From NCBI RefSeq assembly GCF_004340465.1, contig NZ_SLVV01000004.1:186001-250000 (forward strand): a stretch of 64,000 bases of DNA, in the 5' to 3' direction. The notes below the pieces were generated by a model. That model had not been told where the DNA came from, made no database searches, and saw only the letters and a program-made list of their open reading frames with translations. The translations under genes and the position numbers were made by a program. Source of the stretch: Mesobacillus foraminis (GTDB lineage Bacteria > Bacillota > Bacilli > Bacillales > Cytobacillaceae). Position 1 is the stretch's first letter; every line of letters begins with the position of its first letter. This document shows, piece by piece, positions 36,182 to 45,703 of this stretch.

Positions 36182-37679
36182 TCTGGATCTCCCCTTGCGT
36201 TTTCTCGAATTTTTCTCCAGCCTGCCTGATTCTCTCTATATGCATCCTCATATTCTCGATTGTGTTTAGAGGATTAAGCATCGTAAATTTAAGGAACACT
36301 TTCCCGTTTTCCTTCGTTTTTGCCATGATGAGCTCACCGCTTTGATAAAAATATCGTTGAATCTCTTGGTTAATTTCATCTGCATTTTTCTGGTTCTGGC
36401 AAATCAATGGGCGGTATCGGAATATAACGGCATTTAATTCTGGGTCATTATGCACTTCGAAGAATGGATCCTCCTTCAGCATATCTGCAGTTTTTTTTGC
36501 CAGATCGATGGTGTAATCCACCATTTCCCCAAACAGCTCAGTTCCTACTAACTTGAACGTCATTAATAGTTTTAAAGCGTCAAATCTTTTGGTTGTTTGG
36601 ACACTCTTTTCTACAAGATTGATAATGCCTTTCTCCTGGTCCTGTTCAGGATTTAAATAATCTGCATGATAAGCAATTTGGAGAAAATCTTCCTTGTTCT
36701 TCACAAAAAAGGCACCGCAACTGATTGTCTGATAATAAAGCTTATGGAAATCAATCGTAATGGAATCTGCTAGACATAAACCACTGACCAAATGGCTGTA
36801 TTGATGTGAAAATAACAAAGCTCCTCCGTAAGCGGCATCGACATGTAACCATAATTGTTCTTCGTTCGAAAGCTTGGCCAGTTCCTTTAATGGATCAATG
36901 CTCCCGAAGTCTGTTGTTCCAGCTGTCGCTACTACCATAAAGGGAATAAGCCCCTGTTCCCGCAGCTGCCGGATTTTCTTTTTTGCATTTTCTATACATA
37001 GCTGCCGCTTATTATTTGTCTCTACTTTTACGACAGCATCGCTTCCTAGTCCAAGCTGGGATGCCGATTTCTGAACTGTGAAATGAGCGTGTTCCGAACA
37101 AAGAATCCGAAGCTTCCTTGCTTCAGCCGGCAATCCCTCCTTTTGGACCAAGACTGAGAAATAAGTATTGCACGCTTTGTTTCGGGCCAGGAGCATCCCC
37201 ATATAATTCGACTGAGTCCCGCCCGCCGTAAAAGTACCGTCTCCATCACTTGTATAACCTATCTTCTTCGTAAAGAATTTTATTAATTCAGCCTCCACAT
37301 AAGTAGCAGCTGGACTCTGATCCCACGAATCCATTGATTGATTGAGTGCATTAAGCAGGACTTCAGCGGCAAGGGATGGAAGCAAAGGCGGGCAATGGAG
37401 ATGAGCCATCGACGAAGGATGGGAGATCCACAAAGAATCATTGACAATGCCTTTATCGATTTCATCCATCACCTTGTCGATATCCTGTACCCCCTCTGAA
37501 ATGGAAAGGATCTCTTTTACATTTGAATGGATCTTTTCCCTGCTGGTACCTGAAAATGGCTGAACCCTCTTCTTTGACTGGTCCGATACAAGAACCATTG
37601 CTTTTTCCATAAGGGCACGGTACGTGGTTTGGCTAACATCTCCTGGATGAAGAAACCATTTAGCAAAATCCTGTCTCAA
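36132..37679 (-). CDS. L-2,4-diaminobutyrate decarboxylase (RhbB-like)
   Basis: This 515-residue group II PLP decarboxylase has HVDAAYGGALLFS (PLP Asp) and SITIDFHKLYYQ with the PLP Lys. Together with the aminotransferase gene 12 bp upstream it makes 1,3-diaminopropane from aspartate semialdehyde via 2,4-diaminobutyrate. The start is TTG 37679 with AGGGAGG upstream. Confidence 0.88.
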   Translation of the reverse strand: MRQDFAKWFLHPGDVSQTTYRALMEKAMVLVSDQSKKRVQPFSGTSREKIHSNVKEILSISEGVQDIDKVMDEIDKGIVNDSLWISHPSSMAHLHCPPLLPSLAAEVLLNALNQSMDSWDQSPAATYVEAELIKFFTKKIGYTSDGDGTFTAGGTQSNYMGMLLARNKACNTYFSVLVQKEGLPAEARKLRILCSEHAHFTVQKSASQLGLGSDAVVKVETNNKRQLCIENAKKKIRQLREQGLIPFMVVATAGTTDFGSIDPLKELAKLSNEEQLWLHVDAAYGGALLFSHQYSHLVSGLCLADSITIDFHKLYYQTISCGAFFVKNKEDFLQIAYHADYLNPEQDQEKGIINLVEKSVQTTKRFDALKLLMTFKLVGTELFGEMVDYTIDLAKKTADMLKEDPFFEVHNDPELNAVIFRYRPLICQNQKNADEINQEIQRYFYQSGELIMAKTKENGKVFLKFTMLNPLNTIENMRMHIERIRQAGEKFEKTQGEIQNECSVYNESSYRTESN

Positions 37680-37691
37680 TCTAAATCCTCC

Positions 37692-39056
37692 CTAGCGTAA
37701 TCCAAAATGAATTTCAGCTGATTTAATTCCTTCATTTAACCGATGGAGAACATCGTCAATTTGTGATTTTGTAATAATCAGCGGTGGCAGCAGACGAATT
37801 ACTGTACTATAGCGGCCTCCTATTTCCAGGATCAATCCCCTTTGAAAGCATTCCTGCTGAATTTTCCTGGCAAGCTCTGGATAGGCGGGGTAGCTGCCAT
37901 GCCCGTTTGGCTGTTTGGAAGGATTAATCATTTCAATGCCAAGCATCAGCCCTCTGCCTCTGACATCCCCTATGGACACAACTTCCTTTTGGATAGACCT
38001 GAGCTGATCCATAAAATAAACACCCATTTGATGTACATGCTCAGCTAATTGATTTTTCTTAATGAAATTCAGTGTTGCCTGGCCTGCTGCCATTGCCATT
38101 TGATTTCCTCTGAAGGTTCCGATGTGAGCCCCTGGTTCCCATTTATCCAATTTGCGGTCGTAAAGCACGACTGACAACGGAAGGCTTCCTCCAATCGCTT
38201 TTGAAAGGACAAGAACATCTGGTTCAATTCCTGCGTGCTCAAAGGCAAACATTTTGCCGGTTCTGGCGATACCGGTCTGAACTTCATCAATAATTAAAGG
38301 TATATTCCGTTCTTTTGTCATTCGGCGCAGCTCTTTTAGCCATTTAAGTGGGGCGGGTACAGATCCTCCTTCCCCTTGGACCACCTCCACAATGACTCCT
38401 GCCGGGGTGACAATTCCGCTTTCCGGATCATCCAGGAGATTTTCAATATAGGTGCTGCTGATCTGGTGTCCATCTTTTCCAATTCCAAATGGACAGCGAT
38501 ACTGATACGGATACGGGAGAAAATGCGTGTCCGGTACAAGAGAGCCAATATTCATTTTTGGTCCAAGTGTGCCGCTGATGCTGAGCGTTCCATGTGTGGA
38601 GCCATGATAGCCTCCCTGGAATGCAAGGATTGCCCTATTGCCAGTTGCTGTTTTCACCAGCTTCAAGGCGGCCTCGATCGCATCACCCCCGGTCGGGCCA
38701 CAAAACTGTATTTTGGCTTTTTGCGCAAAAGCAGATGGCAAAGAAGCAAATAATTCATCGACAAACGCTTCTTTTACAGGGGTAGTTAAATCCAGTGTAT
38801 GTAAAGGTAAATAGGACTTCAGGATCCCCTCAATGGCTTCACGGACAACACTGTGATTATGCCCCAACGCCAGGGTTCCAGCCCCTGCCAGACAGTCAAT
38901 ATATTGTTTTCCATCCATATCGGTAATGTGAATACCTTCCGCTCTTTTAACGGCAAGGGGCAGCCTTCTGGGGTATGATCTTGCATTGGATTCCCGATGC
39001 TCCTGCATTTTCAGGAAAGCATCATTCCTTGAAGAAATTTGAGCAGTCATTTCCAT
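37692..39056 (-). CDS. diaminobutyrate-2-oxoglutarate aminotransferase (RhbA-like)
   Basis: About 454 residues. A class III aminotransferase with DEVQTGIARTGKMFAFEHAG and the PLP lysine in LVLSKAIGGSLPLSVV, plus GPTGGDAIEAALKL. It is the first gene of the siderophore operon and supplies 2,4-diaminobutyrate. ATG 39056 is eight bases after AGGAG; a GTG at 39065 overlaps that site. Two Fur boxes lie 33-92 bp upstream. Confidence 0.88.
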   Translation of the reverse strand: MEMTAQISSRNDAFLKMQEHRESNARSYPRRLPLAVKRAEGIHITDMDGKQYIDCLAGAGTLALGHNHSVVREAIEGILKSYLPLHTLDLTTPVKEAFVDELFASLPSAFAQKAKIQFCGPTGGDAIEAALKLVKTATGNRAILAFQGGYHGSTHGTLSISGTLGPKMNIGSLVPDTHFLPYPYQYRCPFGIGKDGHQISSTYIENLLDDPESGIVTPAGVIVEVVQGEGGSVPAPLKWLKELRRMTKERNIPLIIDEVQTGIARTGKMFAFEHAGIEPDVLVLSKAIGGSLPLSVVLYDRKLDKWEPGAHIGTFRGNQMAMAAGQATLNFIKKNQLAEHVHQMGVYFMDQLRSIQKEVVSIGDVRGRGLMLGIEMINPSKQPNGHGSYPAYPELARKIQQECFQRGLILEIGGRYSTVIRLLPPLIITKSQIDDVLHRLNEGIKSAEIHFGLR

Positions 39057-39088
39057 TATTTTCACTCCTTTTTTTAGGTTACATTAGT

Positions 39089-39107
39089 GATAATGATTAT
39101 CAGTATC
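39089..39107. promoter_or_regulatory. Fur box 1 of the siderophore operon
   Basis: GATAATGATTATCAGTATC matches the 19-bp Fur consensus GATAATGATTATCATTATC in 18 positions. Confidence 0.85.
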
Positions 39108-39129
39108 AATTACAAGTAACAGATTAAAT

Positions 39130-39148
39130 GATAATGATTATCATTGTC
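39130..39148. promoter_or_regulatory. Fur box 2 of the siderophore operon
   Basis: GATAATGATTATCATTGTC matches the Fur consensus in 18 of 19 positions. Its centre is 41 bp from box 1. Confidence 0.85.
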
Positions 39149-39320
39149 AATAATAATATTAAAAAACAAGTAATTTTTCCCATTTTTTTATTACTGATAG
39201 TTTATTTGAACTAAAGCTCACTGAAAAGCCGTTCACTTCCCTCAAGGAAAATTTTACTTTTAGTTGGAAAATACCCCCTATTATTTGTGCAAAATGACAT
39301 AGTATAATTTTGGGAATGAA

Positions 39321-39351
39321 AAAAGACATTGCTCCCATGGCAATGCCTTTT
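39321..39351 (-). terminator. terminator downstream of the malic enzyme gene
   Basis: GACATTGC(TCCCATG)GCAATGCC with A/T runs on both sides works on either strand. Frames in 39150-39506 overlap it and lack ribosome sites, so no gene is called there. Confidence 0.6.
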
Positions 39352-39506
39352 TACACCTTCAGAACCGTAAAATCTTCTCCTATTTACTTTAAAGGGAATA
39401 GGTTCTTCATCACCTATTCCGAATACGATATCCCCATTCAAGAGATGGTAATTGTATCCCCTTACCTAAGTAATAACATTTTTATTAAATATGGCGCTTT
39501 TCTTTA

Positions 39507-40841
39507 TTACACATAGTCGTACCGATTTTTATTAGTAGCCAATGATACTTTTGCAACTTCCTCGGCGACCACAGAATGAACCCTTGGGTCTAATGGATGG
39601 GGCACTAGGTCCCCCAGCTTTGTACATCCAGCTATTGCTTCTGCTGCGGCTACTAACATAGGATGGGTAATTTCCTGTGACCTGGAGTTCAATGCTCCCC
39701 GGAATATCCCTGGAAATCCCAGTATATTATTAACTGACCGGCCATCTGCTGCATACGCTGCGCCTGCTTTCAATGCAGCCTCAGGCTCAATCTCCGGCTT
39801 TGGATTGGATAAGGCAAGAATAACTTGTCCCGGTTTCACCCATTTTTCCTGGATAAGTCCCGGCACTCCAGTAGTAGCAATGACAATATCGCATTGCTCC
39901 ATCAGTTCTTCAAGAGTACCCATAACATGTCCGCCATATTGCTTAAGCCGCTCTTTTGCGTCTTCTGACTTGTCTGCTCCAAAAACCTTTTTCACACCAT
40001 AAGCCATGAACATCCGGCAGATAGCCAATCCGGCAGCCCCTAGTCCAATTTGGCCAACGTGAGCCTCCCTTAAATCAATTTCCGCACTTTTGGACGCTGA
40101 AATGACAGCGGCCAGTGTAACGACTGCCGTACCATGCTGGTCGTCATGCATGACTGGGATATCCAATTCTTTTTTTAGACGTTCCTCGACCTCAAAGCAA
40201 TGTGGGGATCCAATATCCTCTAGTAATATTCCGCTGAACCCTGGAGAGATATTTTTTACCGTCCTGACAATTTCATCGGGATCCTTTGAATTTAAAAGTA
40301 TGGGCACCCCGCTAATGCCGGCAAATTGATCGAACAATGCTGCTTTTCCTTCCATAACCGGCATTCCAGCCACTGGACCGATATCCCCCAGCCCAAGTAT
40401 AGCTGTTCCATCCGTAACAATGGCTACTGTATTGCCAATACTGGTATAAATCCTTGCTTTTTCAGGCTCTTCCTTAATTGCCTGGCATACACTCGCTACC
40501 CCTGGTGTATAAACTCGCCTGAGGTCAGCGAGGGATCTGATTGGATTTTTGCTGACCATCTGAATTTTTCCGCCTTCATGTGCACGGAGGACGTCATCTG
40601 AGACTGCATGAAGATGAATGCCTCCATCAAGCTTTCGAACTACCTCCAGGAGTTCTCCAAGCTGCTCCTGGTTATCAACCTGAACCGTAATATGGCGCAT
40701 TGTGTAGGTGGGGCCAACTTGAACTGTTTCGATTTCGCCGATATCTCCGCCCGCCATACCGATAGCGGTTGCAACCTTCCCAAGATTGCCTGGGAGTGCC
40801 GGTGTCTCAATTAATAAAGTTCTGCTTATTTTTCCATTCAT
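39507..40841 (-). CDS. NAD-type malic enzyme with N-terminal ACT domain
   Basis: About 444 residues. An ACT domain (about 5-78; [20 protein letters not shown]) precedes a malic enzyme core with [38 protein letters not shown] and the Rossmann loop [13 protein letters not shown]. It decarboxylates malate to pyruvate. The ACT-bearing layout resembles B. subtilis MleA (YqkJ); the ACT domain suggests allosteric control by an amino acid. ATG 40841 is eight bases after GGAGG; the frame is open to 40862. Confidence 0.88.
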   Translation of the reverse strand: MNGKISRTLLIETPALPGNLGKVATAIGMAGGDIGEIETVQVGPTYTMRHITVQVDNQEQLGELLEVVRKLDGGIHLHAVSDDVLRAHEGGKIQMVSKNPIRSLADLRRVYTPGVASVCQAIKEEPEKARIYTSIGNTVAIVTDGTAILGLGDIGPVAGMPVMEGKAALFDQFAGISGVPILLNSKDPDEIVRTVKNISPGFSGILLEDIGSPHCFEVEERLKKELDIPVMHDDQHGTAVVTLAAVISASKSAEIDLREAHVGQIGLGAAGLAICRMFMAYGVKKVFGADKSEDAKERLKQYGGHVMGTLEELMEQCDIVIATTGVPGLIQEKWVKPGQVILALSNPKPEIEPEAALKAGAAYAADGRSVNNILGFPGIFRGALNSRSQEITHPMLVAAAEAIAGCTKLGDLVPHPLDPRVHSVVAEEVAKVSLATNKNRYDYV

Positions 40842-41073
40842 AATGCATACCTCCGAGGTCATACAATGCTGTAGTCTGTATAAAGATTAATTTAACCAAT
40901 TTAATCATTTGTTAGCAGCATAAAAGTCGGTCATATATGTTTCATTTTCCGGAAGTTACTTTCATGGTTCATTATCAGCCTGATAAAAAGGGATTCAACC
41001 TTTGTAAAAAATTATAGTCAATATAAATATGTAAGCTTTCTTTTATAAAGTTCATGTAAATCGCCGATAATAT

Positions 41074-41110
41074 AAGGGGAACTGGACCCTAAAGATCTCA
41101 GATTCCCCTT
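41074..41110 (-). terminator. terminator of the Asn/Gln-rich protein gene
   Basis: AAGGGGAA and TTCCCCTT pair around a 21-nt loop, followed by a T-rich stretch on the minus strand, directly after the stop. Confidence 0.55.
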
Positions 41111-41118
41111 AGATAATC

Positions 41119-41526
41119 TTAATACTTCTTGTTCCTGCCGTGATTCTGGTTCTTTTTCCTGTCATGCTTTTTGTTTTGGTTTTTATTTTGATTCCTGTTT
41201 CGGTTTCTGTTCTGGTTGCGGTTTTGGTTTTGAACCGCGTCCGCATCTGCTTCTTGGTTTTGATCCTGATCCTGATCTTGATTCTGGTCCGCATTTGCCC
41301 TGGTCCGTACTCTTGCAAGCGACTCACTGTCAACGCAGATGTCCAATTCGATATCCGAGTTTCCACTGTTTGCTACACGAGCCTTTGCAAAGTTTTTGTT
41401 TTGATCCTTTAGCTGGACATCGGTTTCGTTAGTAGCTTCCGCTTCATTATTAGCTCTAAGATCAAGTTCAGCATCCAGGTCAAAATCATTGCGAACATTG
41501 TTATTAGCCTCGTTGTTATTGCTCAT
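41119..41526 (-). CDS. low-complexity Asn/Gln/Arg-rich protein, probably spore coat
   Basis: A 135-residue protein. The N-half is acidic and Asn/Asp/Ala-rich (NNVRNDFDLDAELDLRANNE); the middle is a D-Q-N repeat (ADQNQDQDQDQNQEADAD); the C-third is very basic (QNRNQNRNRNRNQNKNQNKK). GGGGG precedes ATG 41526. Its upstream region carries the same SigE-like -10 plus SpoIIID-like box as the four paralogs near 53 kb, which points to the mother cell and the spore coat or crust. No known family. Confidence 0.6.
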   Translation of the reverse strand: MSNNNEANNNVRNDFDLDAELDLRANNEAEATNETDVQLKDQNKNFAKARVANSGNSDIELDICVDSESLARVRTRANADQNQDQDQDQNQEADADAVQNQNRNQNRNRNRNQNKNQNKKHDRKKNQNHGRNKKY

Positions 41527-41557
41527 TGAAGATTCCCCCCCTTCTCACTCAATACTC

Positions 41558-41592
41558 ATTGTATTCTCGAGTATCATTTAGGGTTGGACAAA
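41558..41592 (-). promoter_or_regulatory. sporulation-type promoter module
   Basis: A minus-strand AATACAAT (41558-41565), close to the SigE -10 CATACAAT, has GGACAAA on the plus strand at 41586-41592. The 28-bp offset matches the modules at 52.6-54.1 kb. Confidence 0.5.
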
Positions 41593-41688
41593 TGTCTTGT
41601 ATATCCTTTATTTGAGGCATTTGTTACAAAAAGGATATTAACCTGATCTATTGCCCTGGTAATGAGTTCCTTTCGCTTTCTATAAAAA

Positions 41689-41715
41689 CAGACCGCTCGT
41701 TAAATGAGCGGTCTG
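41689..41715 (-). terminator. terminator of the APH-type kinase gene
   Basis: A perfect CAGACCGCTC(GTTAAAT)GAGCGGTCTG stem, then TTTTT on the minus strand. Confidence 0.85.
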
Positions 41716-41763
41716 AGTAATATGGCAATCACTTGAACTAGTTTAAAATATGTAAATTAGAAT

Positions 41764-42540
41764 TCAAAAAAACTCGTATAACCCATCATTAAAATAGATA
41801 AACTCTTCTGGAGACATCCGGTAGTATTTATATCCTTCATAAAAGAAATTTTTATATTCTTCATTCCTGAAAAAACTTCTGATTGCCAATGCTTCATCAT
41901 AACGGGGATCGCCGTAGGCTGTCCCTGAAACATCAATGAATAGCTTCACTTTTCTTCCCGACACCAATACATTGTCAGTTGTACAATCTCCATGAATTAG
42001 GGTTTGTTTTACTGGCAAAGGCTTTTTAGACTTTAGCAGCTCCAAAAGCTCCATACTGCCATCGCATTGTCCTAGTTTAACATATCCTTCCGCTCTTTTG
42101 AGCTGTACATCCAGCCATGCATTTTTATCTTGATGGACGTCTGTATTTGTTCGATGCAGCTGATCAAGCAACTGCCCAAAGCTCATTATTAGTTCCATTT
42201 CTTCACTTTTGCTAGCCGCATTCTTTAATGCAGTGGTCAACGTGACTCCCTCTTCAAAAGACATAATCAAATGACAGCCATCCTGTTCTTCAATAAATCC
42301 ATAATATCGAGGAACTCTTAAGAGATTCTCCTGATTCTGTTTCTCTAAGATAAGAGCCTCCGCCTTTAACCAAGTTTGATATTTCTCACTAGATGCGCTC
42401 TTAAGCAAATAATTCCCTTTTGAACTTTTGATTTTACGGACAATTGATGTACAGCCCTGTTCCTCCAAAAGCGAAATTTCCGAGATATTACCGATTACCC
42501 TTTCGATCTTTTTCTGTAAATCAGAATGTATTTTTTTCAC
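41764..42540 (-). CDS. aminoglycoside phosphotransferase (APH) family kinase-like protein
   Basis: This 258-residue protein has the APH catalytic motif LIHGDCTTDNVLVSG (HGDxxxxN) and the metal segment KLFIDVSGTAYGDPRYDEAL. Upstream is a nucleotide-binding lobe (RKIKSSKGNYLLKS). The family includes aminoglycoside, homoserine, choline and fructosamine kinases, so no resistance is implied. The start is GTG 42540 with AAAGGAG upstream. Confidence 0.8.
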   Translation of the reverse strand: MKKIHSDLQKKIERVIGNISEISLLEEQGCTSIVRKIKSSKGNYLLKSASSEKYQTWLKAEALILEKQNQENLLRVPRYYGFIEEQDGCHLIMSFEEGVTLTTALKNAASKSEEMELIMSFGQLLDQLHRTNTDVHQDKNAWLDVQLKRAEGYVKLGQCDGSMELLELLKSKKPLPVKQTLIHGDCTTDNVLVSGRKVKLFIDVSGTAYGDPRYDEALAIRSFFRNEEYKNFFYEGYKYYRMSPEEFIYFNDGLYEFF

Positions 42541-42642
42541 CTATATCAACTCCTTTACTCTGCAGCTCGTTTACAGTCTCTCCTTGATTTCATCCTTTGA
42601 AGAAAGATATTCGTTCCTGTTTTTCAAATCTTGTCAATAAAA

Positions 42643-42669
42643 TCAGCCGCCTCTGACGCGCGGCAGCTG
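42643..42669 (-). terminator. terminator of the Cys-rich small protein gene
   Basis: GCCGC and GCGGC arms are followed on the minus strand by TGATTTTATT, ten bases after the stop codon. Confidence 0.6.
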
Positions 42670-42678
42670 ATAGAAAAG

Positions 42679-42927
42679 CTAAAAACATACTGACTGATCA
42701 TTACAGCATTCACAATGCTGATTATTTCCGCACCCCAATACCCCTTCTAAGAATCTCTTTTCAGAAACGGTTGGCAATCTTCTGGTAAGACGAAAAACGA
42801 TTTCGTTTACTTGTGTATTGATCGTTAATTCTCTCCCGGAAAAAATTCTTACCAATTCACCTACACTGCAATTATTTTGACAACAACAATTGAATGGATC
42901 GCATTGCCGGCAGCTATCTCCATACAT
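42679..42927 (-). CDS. 82-residue Cys-rich protein, possibly coat-associated
   Basis: ATG 42927 has AAAGGGTG upstream. Cys clusters at both ends (CRQCDPFNCCCQNNC and CGNNQHCECC) flank a charged middle, LVRIFSGRELTINTQVNEIV. This resembles small cross-linked spore coat or crust proteins, but no family is certain, and no sporulation motif was seen upstream. Confidence 0.6.
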   Translation of the reverse strand: MYGDSCRQCDPFNCCCQNNCSVGELVRIFSGRELTINTQVNEIVFRLTRRLPTVSEKRFLEGVLGCGNNQHCECCNDQSVCF

Positions 42928-43077
42928 ACTCTATCACCCTTTTCGACATGTTTATTTATTTTTATTCAATAAACAGACACTCTGTGAGGGCTCAGATACC
43001 TATTTAAACAAGCATTTAGGTATGACTTAGCCATGCATATAGATGGGAGACAGCCAGCCTAAGTACTTAAGTATCTT

Positions 43078-43737
43078 TTACCATTCATCCAATTTTACTG
43101 GTATCTCTGCCAAATCATCTATAATGGAATCCGCCTCCACTATGTCCCATTGAAAATGCCGTTTCCAGATCGCTTTCATCCCCACGTGCTTGGCAGCCCA
43201 TACATCATTTTCTGGATGGTCGCCAATAAAGACACTCTGACTCGCTGAAACACCGAGACGCTCTAAAGCCCTGTTAAAAATTCTCGGATCTGGCTTTTTG
43301 ATCCCTTCCCGTTCGGATATAAGAATGGTATGAAAATAACGTTCAATCCCCAGTGCCCTGATGTTCTCCATCTGAAACTCGCTTTTCCCATTGGTAATCA
43401 TTCCGATTCGAAGGTTTCTTCCATTCAGTTCTTGAAGCATCCAAAGGAGATGAGGGAATGGCACACAAAAATTCCGAAATTCAACAATATAATCCTGAAG
43501 CAGTTCGCACGAAGATATTTCTGTAATCTTAAAGTATTCTATTAATTGCTTATAGACCTTATCTTTCCACACATATCCGTGGTTTTCCAATTTCAGAAAG
43601 CTCTTAACATATTCTTCTTTTGGAATATGGCTGAAAACAGAACCAAGCCTGTCGTACTGATTATCAATAAATCTTCTGACAGATTCGTCTCTGTTCAGCA
43701 AGGTTCCATCTAAATCGAAAAGAACACCTGTTATCAT
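43078..43737 (-). CDS. HAD family hydrolase (phosphatase)
   Basis: This 219-residue protein has all four HAD motifs: VLFDLDGTLLNRD (nucleophile Asp 8, acid/base Asp 10), MITNGKSE (Thr), the Lys in KKPDPRIFNRAL, and FIGDHPENDVWAAK. A helical cap lies after motif I, as in subfamily IA. It is likely a phosphatase of small phospho-metabolites. Start ATG 43737 has only a weak ribosome site. Confidence 0.85.
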   Translation of the reverse strand: MITGVLFDLDGTLLNRDESVRRFIDNQYDRLGSVFSHIPKEEYVKSFLKLENHGYVWKDKVYKQLIEYFKITEISSCELLQDYIVEFRNFCVPFPHLLWMLQELNGRNLRIGMITNGKSEFQMENIRALGIERYFHTILISEREGIKKPDPRIFNRALERLGVSASQSVFIGDHPENDVWAAKHVGMKAIWKRHFQWDIVEADSIIDDLAEIPVKLDEW

Positions 43738-43902
43738 GTCTAAATGTTCACCCCACGGCTTATTTTTCTCTGTTATTTATAAATAAAATGACCGCAGCCA
43801 TCCTATTGAACTGTGTTAGATTAATAATAAAAATGGGCAGCACTAAGTTAAAAGTCCCTTCCTGCAAAAGACCTTTTATAACTATAGCTATCTTATTAAA
43901 AT

Positions 43903-43931
43903 AAGCGTTCCTGCTTGATACAGAAACGCTT
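43903..43931 (-). terminator. terminator of leuA
   Basis: AAGCGTT and AACGCTT with an inner CTG/CAG pair, then ATTTT on the minus strand. Confidence 0.65.
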
Positions 43932-43951
43932 AAATCGCACCCAGCAATTAA

Positions 43952-45655
43952 TCACTTCATTGAATAGGAAGAGCCTATTTGTCTGGATGACTTGCTGCTT
44001 TTCACCATATTATTTATGGCACTAAATAATGCTCTGATTGAGGAATTCATAATATCTGGGTCAATTCCGCAGCCCCAGTGCTGAACACCGTTTTCGTCTT
44101 TTATACCGATATAAGAGACAGCCTGTGATCTTGATCCAATTTCCTGGGCATGCTCCTTATATACCAGATCTGAAAAATGAATACCCAATTTTGTTTGAAG
44201 TGCATTGCTAATGGCGTCCAATCTTCCGTTTCCGACACCTGTAATATCCATGATCTCATTATTAACCTGGATAGTCAGGATGGTCCGGAATTGGTCCTCT
44301 TTGGTATTTTCATAGCTGATGAATTCAACAGGTGTCTGGATGTTTACATAGCCTTCGATGAAAATGTTATAAATCTCATCCGGCATCAACTCTTTATTCT
44401 GATGGTCCGATACATTCTTTACTTTGTAGCCAAAGTTTTCACGCATTTTTGGAGGGAGATCGTAGCCATACTGCTGTTCAAGCAGATAACCAATTCCGCC
44501 TTTTCCCGACTGGCTGTTAATCCGGATAATGTCACCTTCATACTCTCTGCCGATGTCTTTTGGATCGATCACTAAGTAAGGGACTTTCCATGGTTCATTT
44601 TCGTTTTCTTCCCTCCATTTAAAGCCTTTTGTAATGGCATCCTGATGGGAGCCCGAGAAAGCTGTAAAGACAAGCTTGCCGGCATATGGGTGTCTCTCGT
44701 GCACTTTCATTTTCGTTAAGCGTTCATAGGTTTCCTTAATCTCGGGAATATTTCCAAACTTGAGCTGCGGATCTACACCGTGTGAAAAGAGGTTTAGAGC
44801 AAGAGTAACAATATCGACGTTTCCTGTCCTTTCTCCATTTCCAAACAGCGTTCCTTCGATTCTTTGGCCGCCAGCCAGCATGGCAAGCTCCGCATCTGCA
44901 ATCCCGCTTCCTCTGTCATTATGAGGGTGGATGGATAAAATAACATTTTCCCGATAGTTTAAGTGATCGCTCACAAATTCAATTTGGCTTGCATAGACGT
45001 GAGGCATGGAATGAGAAACGGTGGCTGGCAGATTGATGATTACTTTATTTTCTGCAGTAGGCTGCCATACATCCAGGACTCGATTGCAAATATCCAGGGC
45101 AAATTCCATTTCTGTACCTGTAAAGCTCTCAGGGGAATATTGAAATGTGAAATTCCCTTCAGTGCTCGCTGCATATTTTTGTAGCAATTTTGCGCCAGAT
45201 ACTGCGATATCGACAATTTCCTCTTTGGATTTCCTAAATACTTGTTCTCGCTGTGCCAGTGACGTGGAATTATACAGGTGCACAACCGCTTTATTCGCTC
45301 CTTTTAGGGATTCAAAGGTTTTTTTGATGATATGGTCCCTTGATTGGGTCAAAACCTGGATGGTCACATCGTCCGGAATCAAATTTTCTTCAATCAATGT
45401 CCTCAGAAAAGTGTATTCCGTTTCTGATGCTGCTGGAAAACCAACTTCAATTTCTTTAAAACCGATATCCACCAGCATCTGAAAATACTCCAGTTTTTCC
45501 TCAAGAGTCAAAGGAACAACCAGGGCCTGATTCCCGTCCCTTAAGTCAACGCTGCACCATGTCGGTGCCTCTGATATAAATTCTTTTTCCATCCACTTCA
45601 TGCTTGTAACTGGTGGCATAAAATAACTTCTCGAATATTTTTCAACATTTCTCAT
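43952..45655 (-). CDS. leuA: 2-isopropylmalate synthase, long LeuA form
   Basis: This 567-residue enzyme condenses acetyl-CoA with 2-oxoisovalerate, the first step of leucine synthesis. The HMGL barrel has SVDLRDGNQALV, SIHPHNDRGSGIADAELA (metal His) and LFGNGERTGNVD. The C-terminal 130 residues are the leucine-sensing LeuA domain (TGVGNGRLDAISNAL). The N-terminus YFMPPVTSMKWMEKE is that of the longer actinobacterial/proteobacterial-type enzyme, not the 518-residue LeuA of the B. subtilis ilv-leu operon. It stands alone under a Leu-type T-box. Confidence 0.93.
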   Translation of the reverse strand: MRNVEKYSRSYFMPPVTSMKWMEKEFISEAPTWCSVDLRDGNQALVVPLTLEEKLEYFQMLVDIGFKEIEVGFPAASETEYTFLRTLIEENLIPDDVTIQVLTQSRDHIIKKTFESLKGANKAVVHLYNSTSLAQREQVFRKSKEEIVDIAVSGAKLLQKYAASTEGNFTFQYSPESFTGTEMEFALDICNRVLDVWQPTAENKVIINLPATVSHSMPHVYASQIEFVSDHLNYRENVILSIHPHNDRGSGIADAELAMLAGGQRIEGTLFGNGERTGNVDIVTLALNLFSHGVDPQLKFGNIPEIKETYERLTKMKVHERHPYAGKLVFTAFSGSHQDAITKGFKWREENENEPWKVPYLVIDPKDIGREYEGDIIRINSQSGKGGIGYLLEQQYGYDLPPKMRENFGYKVKNVSDHQNKELMPDEIYNIFIEGYVNIQTPVEFISYENTKEDQFRTILTIQVNNEIMDITGVGNGRLDAISNALQTKLGIHFSDLVYKEHAQEIGSRSQAVSYIGIKDENGVQHWGCGIDPDIMNSSIRALFSAINNMVKSSKSSRQIGSSYSMK

Positions 45656-45703
45656 TCACAAAACCGCCTTTCTTCAGACATCCCCATTGTTTTTAGAATA
45701 AAA

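Noticed and set aside
39211-39441. 76-codon minus-strand ORF between the malic enzyme and siderophore genes
   Set aside because: It needs a TTG start without a near ribosome site and runs through a clear terminator hairpin.
41764-42540. Aminoglycoside resistance gene
   Set aside because: The APH fold covers many metabolite kinases and nothing here points to antibiotic substrates.
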